A stretch of DNA of 9,150 nucleotides from an uncultured Bacilli bacterium (GTDB taxonomy: Bacteria; Bacillota_I; Bacilli_A; RF39; UBA660). The first letter of the stretch is position 1; every line of letters begins with the position of its first letter. The position numbers were made by a program, and so were the translations under genes. The DNA is taken from the NCBI GenBank assembly GCA_910586635.1, contig CAJUJA010000042.1, forward strand, positions 1 to 9,150, written 5' to 3'. A model generated the notes under the pieces. That model saw nothing but the letters and a program-made list of their open reading frames with translations. It made no database searches and was not told the DNA's origin. This document shows, piece after piece, positions 6,655 to 9,150 of the stretch.

Positions 6655-6729
6655 TTATAAGGGTTTAATGGTGTTCTTAATTAAATCGTAATCAACCAGT
6701 TGATTGTCATATTTTGGCGGTTCTCTATC
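6655..6729 (-). pseudogene. Possible 3' remnant of an unidentified gene
   Basis: The roughly 250 bases between the HAD gene and the nuclease start hold no complete gene. A stop-to-stop frame here gives a 24-residue, protein-like tail (DREPPKYDNQLVDYDLIKNT, then IKPL and TAA) without a start or ribosome-binding site. Its composition looks coding, but the short length makes chance possible. The rest of the gap (6508-6654) is AT-rich. It holds a 6-base hairpin ATCAAT-AAAA-ATTGAT near 6585-6600 and a TATAAT near 6550-6560 without a convincing -35 box. Confidence 0.25.
6690..6705. repeat. 16-base dyad symmetry, operator-like
   Basis: AATCAAC-CA-GTTGATT: two 7-base arms around two central bases, perfect within the arms. 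It is not followed by a T-run on either strand, so it is not a terminator. It lies about 200 bases upstream of the nuclease start and inside the possible gene remnant. Confidence 0.4.
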
Positions 6730-6744
6730 TTATTTCACTTGCTT

Positions 6745-7323
6745 CTATTCCTCTATTATATTATAGATATCATACCAACTATAACATCTGATTATATGAT
6801 TACCTTCGCATAATTTATTGTAATTTGCATTATAACAAATGACTGGTATCACATTAGAAACTGTTCTAATATTTTTCGGATCATCCTCTATCATAATATC
6901 AATCTTATTATCAACAATAAAATCTAATTTATCTTTATTAGAAAAAATCAATTTATCATAATAAATTGAATGATCATCCAACCATTGAATTACGATTATT
7001 TTCATTTTATCTGGTGTTATATCGCAATATGATAGATTACTTGCTCTATTTGTAATAATAAAAATAGTATTTCCATCGTTTTTTAGCTTATTTATTACTT
7101 CAGAAGCAAAATTTCTTGGTCTCACTTTCACATAATCATAAATAGCTTTTGACCAAAATTCATTACTGCTTTTTTCATCAATATAAAAGTCTTCTTTACT
7201 AAAATCAAGTTTAGATTTAATGATATTTAAATTTCCTTGTTGATAGAAATATTTACTTGCATAATCAATCTCAAACTCTAAAACATTTGTTATTACACCA
7301 TCAATATCTATACCTATACGCAT
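6745..7323 (-). CDS. HAD-superfamily phosphatase, 5'-nucleotidase-like (192 residues)
   Basis: A probable cytoplasmic phosphatase acting on a small phosphorylated molecule, perhaps a (deoxy)nucleotide. HAD motif I is MRIGIDIDGVITN, with nucleophile D6 and acid/base D8. Motif II is IFIITN with Thr91. Motif III lysine is K130 or K132 in SNKDKLDFIVDN. Motif IV is MIEDDPKN with E146, D147 and D148. A helical cap of about 60 residues lies between motifs I and II. This layout fits the NT5C/YqfW-type HAD group (PF06941-like), although polynucleotide-phosphatase relatives cannot be excluded. The ATG at 7321-7323 is the only reasonable start; its ribosome-binding site (AAAGAGATGAT) is a fair match. 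It stands alone: 275 bases of gene debris precede it and a gap of about 250 bases follows it. I see no clear promoter. Confidence 0.85.
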   Translation of the reverse strand: MRIGIDIDGVITNVLEFEIDYASKYFYQQGNLNIIKSKLDFSKEDFYIDEKSSNEFWSKAIYDYVKVRPRNFASEVINKLKNDGNTIFIITNRASNLSYCDITPDKMKIIVIQWLDDHSIYYDKLIFSNKDKLDFIVDNKIDIMIEDDPKNIRTVSNVIPVICYNANYNKLCEGNHIIRCYSWYDIYNIIEE

Positions 7324-7373
7324 TAATTATCATCTCTTTTCTCTTATTTTCCCTAAAGATATAAGATCATATT

Positions 7374-7582
7374 TTAAGAAAATACCTTATTTATAATACT
7401 CTCGCTATGATTGTTCTTATATTTCGATACTCCAATCGATTCATTCTCATTTAAAATCTTATCAGTATGGACATGGTAATTCCTCTTTACATAAAAAAAA
7501 TAACTTATTTATTTTCTGGTTCCTCATAATACTTTAATATGCTAAATGGATAGTTACCGTACCATTCCACATTAGACCCCAT
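7374..7582 (-). pseudogene. Candidate decayed small gene between phosphatase genes
   Basis: The 275-base gap between the histidine phosphatase and the HAD gene has no intact gene, but two protein-like frames abut. The first, at 7505-7582, runs ATG to TAA and gives MGSNVEWYGNYPFSILKYYE followed by EPENK. The second, 7374-7508, is open stop to stop in another frame; its later part reads HTDKILNENESIGVSKYKNN and ends in SIINKVFS. Removing one AAAT of a tandem AAATAAAT near 7507-7515 would carry the first frame on into a third (LFFLCKEELPCPY). This is consistent with decay by small indels. Neither piece has a good ribosome-binding site. I do not recognise the parent protein. A short functional peptide at 7505-7582 is the alternative. 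Confidence 0.35.
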
Positions 7583-7598
7583 ACTCTATATTTAAAAA

Positions 7599-8123
7599 TT
7601 ATTCTATATCATATTCATATATTTTTCCATTTTCACATTCTAATAGGGAAGAATCAATCCCATTAAAATACCAATCAATTGCTCTTTTAACTCCACCATG
7701 GGTTACTAATAAAATATTCTTATCATGATACTTTTCTATAATATCATTTAAAAAAACAGAAGTTCTTTCATAAACACTTTTCATAGATTCTAAATCGGAA
7801 TACTTTTTTTCTGAATCATAACCCCAAAATTCTTTCCAATCCAAGTCACCAAAGGAAACACCCTCATATATTCCCATATTTCTTTCTTCAAGTCTCTTAT
7901 CGATAAATACAGGTATCTCTTTATCCAAATTAAATAAATTCAATGTATCGATCGCTCTTTTTATTGGTGATGAAAATACTATATTAATATCCAACTGCTT
8001 AACCTTTTTTCCTGTTGTTATTGCCTGAATTTTCCCACCCTTATTTAGCGGTTCTATCTTACTAGCTATAAGTCTGTTTTTACCCATTTCTGTTTCGCCA
8101 TGTCTAACTACATAAATTTTCAT
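7599..8123 (-). CDS. Histidine phosphatase family protein (174 residues)
   Basis: A member of the phosphoglycerate-mutase-like histidine phosphatases, small GpmB/CobC-type branch. The nucleophile motif VRHGE carries R7 and H8. R56 lies in FSSPIKRAIDT, the acid/base glutamate is in RLEERNMGIYEG (about 78-88), and the second catalytic histidine is H142 in LLVTHGG. The catalytic set is therefore complete. The substrate cannot be read from sequence; the short length argues against a true glycolytic mutase. Its ATG (8121-8123) overlaps the lepB stop by one base (TAATG) and lacks a strong ribosome-binding site. It is therefore probably translated by coupling to lepB and expressed from the lepB promoter. 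Confidence 0.9.
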   Translation of the reverse strand: MKIYVVRHGETEMGKNRLIASKIEPLNKGGKIQAITTGKKVKQLDINIVFSSPIKRAIDTLNLFNLDKEIPVFIDKRLEERNMGIYEGVSFGDLDWKEFWGYDSEKKYSDLESMKSVYERTSVFLNDIIEKYHDKNILLVTHGGVKRAIDWYFNGIDSSLLECENGKIYEYDIE

Positions 8124-8638
8124 TACTCTTTTGTCCCTATTCGATGAAGCGGAAATATTGTTAAAGAGGTTTTACCAATAATATTCTTCCTTGGAATAAA
8201 ACCGATCATTCTACTATCCATAGAATTGCCTCTATTATCACCAAGAACAAAATAATACTGATCTGGTACCTTTTTAGAATCTAACTCTTCTAATGTAAAA
8301 TCTTCTGTCTTTTTATGAGAAAAATCCTCTTCTACTTTTTCTCCATTAATGTACAAAGTATTATCCTTATATTCTACATTTTCTCCTGGAAGCCCAATAA
8401 CTCTTTTAATTAAATATTCCTTATCCTGCTTCACTACAACAATATCAAATCTTTTAATAGAAGAAAATCTATAACTAAGCTTATCTAAAATCATAATATC
8501 CTTATTCTCTAAAGTATCATCCATGGAAGAACCATTTACCTTAATAAGAGCTACTACATAATATCTTAGAAGAAATACTACAATAATTACTATAATATAT
8601 ATTCCTACTTCTTTTAAAATTTTTTTTGATTTTTCCAT
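8123..8638 (-). CDS. lepB: Signal peptidase I
   Basis: A membrane-anchored serine protease that removes signal peptides from exported proteins on the outer face of the cytoplasmic membrane. One N-terminal membrane segment (about 11-32) is followed by the catalytic domain. The nucleophile is S38 in NGSSMDDTL, the general-base lysine is K78 in YLIKRVIGLPGE, and the conserved box is GDNRGNSMDSR (133-143). The 171-residue length and single anchor fit the Gram-positive SipS type. The usual proline after the catalytic Ser-Met region (SMxPTL) is Asp here (SMDDTL). The start is supported by GGAGGG seven bases upstream and a strong promoter. rplS lies upstream; a histidine phosphatase overlaps its stop. 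Confidence 0.96.
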   Translation of the reverse strand: MEKSKKILKEVGIYIIVIIVVFLLRYYVVALIKVNGSSMDDTLENKDIMILDKLSYRFSSIKRFDIVVVKQDKEYLIKRVIGLPGENVEYKDNTLYINGEKVEEDFSHKKTEDFTLEELDSKKVPDQYYFVLGDNRGNSMDSRMIGFIPRKNIIGKTSLTIFPLHRIGTKE

Positions 8639-8656
8639 CTTTATCCCTCCAAGTAT

Positions 8657-8685
8657 ATTATAAGTAATTTTAACCGAACTTTCAA
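8657..8685 (-). promoter_or_regulatory. Strong sigma-A-type promoter for lepB
   Basis: On the minus strand, TTGAAA (8680-8685, one mismatch) and a perfect TATAAT (8657-8662) are separated by 17 bases. The start is expected near 8650, leaving a leader of about 12 bases with the GGAGGG site. It would drive lepB and the coupled histidine phosphatase gene. Confidence 0.85.
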
Positions 8686-8721
8686 GAAAAGAAAAAAGAA
8701 CAAGATATCACTAGATAACTT
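8684..8721 (-). terminator. Possible weak intrinsic terminator after rplS
   Basis: On the minus strand AAGTTATC and GATATCTT (8714-8721 and 8702-8709) can form an 8-base stem with one T-T mismatch and a four-base loop that holds the rplS stop codon. A T-rich tract follows (8684-8700). The stem is AT-rich and weak, but its place between rplS and the lepB promoter is what a terminator would have. Confidence 0.4.
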
Positions 8722-9079
8722 CTTCTTTAGAACTCTTTTGACCTCTTTCTTTAATCTTATATTGACCAACATAATCTTTTAAGAAAGTTAATTTAGCACG
8801 TCTTACTTTACCTTTACGTATTACAGTAAGCTTATCTATCTTTGGTGAATTTACAGGAAAAATTCTCTCTACTCCTACACCTGATGAGACCTTACGAACC
8901 GTAAAGGTTTCTGAAATACTTCCGTTTCGTTTTGCTACTACAACACCTTCGAAAGCTTGAATACGTTCTCTTTTTCCTTCAATAATCTTATAGTCAACCC
9001 TAACAGTATCTCCCACACGAAATTCAGGAATATCCGTTCTTAATTGCTTTTTGTTAATCTCGTCAATAATATTAGCCAT
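8711..9079 (-). CDS. rplS: 50S ribosomal protein L19
   Basis: L19 is a structural protein of the large ribosomal subunit near the 30S-50S interface. The 122-residue sequence matches over its whole length: FRVGDTVRVDYKIIEGKRER, the stretch IQAFEGVVVAKRNG, SETFTVRKVSSGVGVERIFP, and the basic C-terminal RKGKVRRAKLTFLKD. It is slightly longer than the usual 114-120 residues because of a charged tail. The ATG at 9077-9079 is preceded by AAAGGAG at a distance of seven bases. The preceding gene ends three bases before this start, so rplS is co-transcribed with something upstream. No promoter is visible inside the window. Confidence 0.98.
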   Translation of the reverse strand: MANIIDEINKKQLRTDIPEFRVGDTVRVDYKIIEGKRERIQAFEGVVVAKRNGSISETFTVRKVSSGVGVERIFPVNSPKIDKLTVIRKGKVRRAKLTFLKDYVGQYKIKERGQKSSKEEVI

Positions 9080-9082
9080 AGT

Positions 9083-9150
9083 CTATCTCCTTTCATATAC
9101 TACCAAATGATCATAAATAAAATTATTCATCGGATCATTTTCCTGACGAG
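9083..9150 (-). CDS. 3' end of an unidentified upstream gene
   Basis: One frame is open from the right edge to a TAG at 9083-9085. It reads RQENDPMNNFIYDHLVVYER plus a final Arg; the other two minus-strand frames contain stops. In many Bacillota the gene before rplS is trmD, but this tail does not look like a TrmD C-terminus that I know. With 21 residues no function can be assigned. Alternatively, this is untranslated rplS leader: AAATGATC at 9105-9112 and GATCATTT at 9133-9140 form an 8-base inverted repeat with a 20-base loop. Confidence 0.4.
   Translation of the reverse strand, partial: RQENDPMNNFIYDHLVVYERR

Noticed and set aside
7490..7515. AAATAA-GT-TATTT hairpin with a run of eight T's as a terminator
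   Set aside because: The stem contains no G-C pair and would be unstable. It reflects low-complexity AT sequence in the decayed region.
9105..9140. Inverted repeat AAATGATC/GATCATTT as an L19 autoregulatory leader
   Set aside because: Eight-base arms containing self-complementary GATC and a 20-base loop are weak evidence, and the stretch overlaps an open frame of the preceding gene. I noted it in that feature only.
1..9150. CRISPR array, tRNA, rRNA or insertion-sequence ends
   Set aside because: I found no regularly spaced repeats, no clover-leaf or T-arm signature, no transposase motif and no terminal inverted repeats. Repeated poly-T/CTT stretches reflect Lys/Glu-rich coding on the minus strand.

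Overview
This is an AT-rich, low-GC Gram-positive (Bacillota-type) chromosomal window in which every supportable gene lies on the minus strand, so transcription runs from right to left. Start sites carry GGAGG-type Shine-Dalgarno sequences, sigma-A promoters have exact 17-base spacers, and Trp is encoded by TGG while TGA ends genes, so the standard bacterial code is used rather than the Mycoplasma code. The rplS - lepB - rbgA - rnhB gene order is typical of Bacilli and Clostridia. The species cannot be fixed from the sequence alone.

Right part (about 7600-9150): the last 21 codons of an unidentified gene, then rplS (ribosomal protein L19), then lepB (signal peptidase I), which has its own strong promoter, then a histidine-phosphatase gene whose start overlaps the lepB stop.

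Middle part (about 4268-7598) separates lepB from rbgA and looks like accessory DNA. It holds a HAD-type phosphatase related to 5'-nucleotidases, gene debris, a DUF1016/YhcG-type PD-(D/E)XK nuclease, a small DUF6870-like protein with a clear promoter, and two unlike ASCH-domain proteins. Three of these genes end in TGA, while the other genes end in TAA or TAG. No promoter is evident between the small-protein promoter (5362-5390) and rbgA, so the core genes rbgA and rnhB may be expressed from the accessory block.

Left part (1-4262): rbgA (50S-subunit assembly GTPase), then rnhB (RNase HII). The RnhB protein carries an unusual N-terminal region of about 130 residues that resembles a nucleotidyltransferase-like fold. 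Next come a small protein-kinase-like gene and a large unrecognised gene running off the left edge. Each of these last two has its own textbook promoter and a very short leader, so they are independent units, not part of the rbgA-rnhB operon.

The core genes serve ribosome maturation (L19, RbgA), removal of misincorporated ribonucleotides and RNA/DNA hybrids (RnhB), and protein export (LepB). The strongest leads for something new are the RnhB fusion, the kinase/unknown pair, the tandem ASCH genes coupled to rbgA, and a GC-rich palindrome inside the nuclease gene. None of these amounts to a proven new system from sequence alone.
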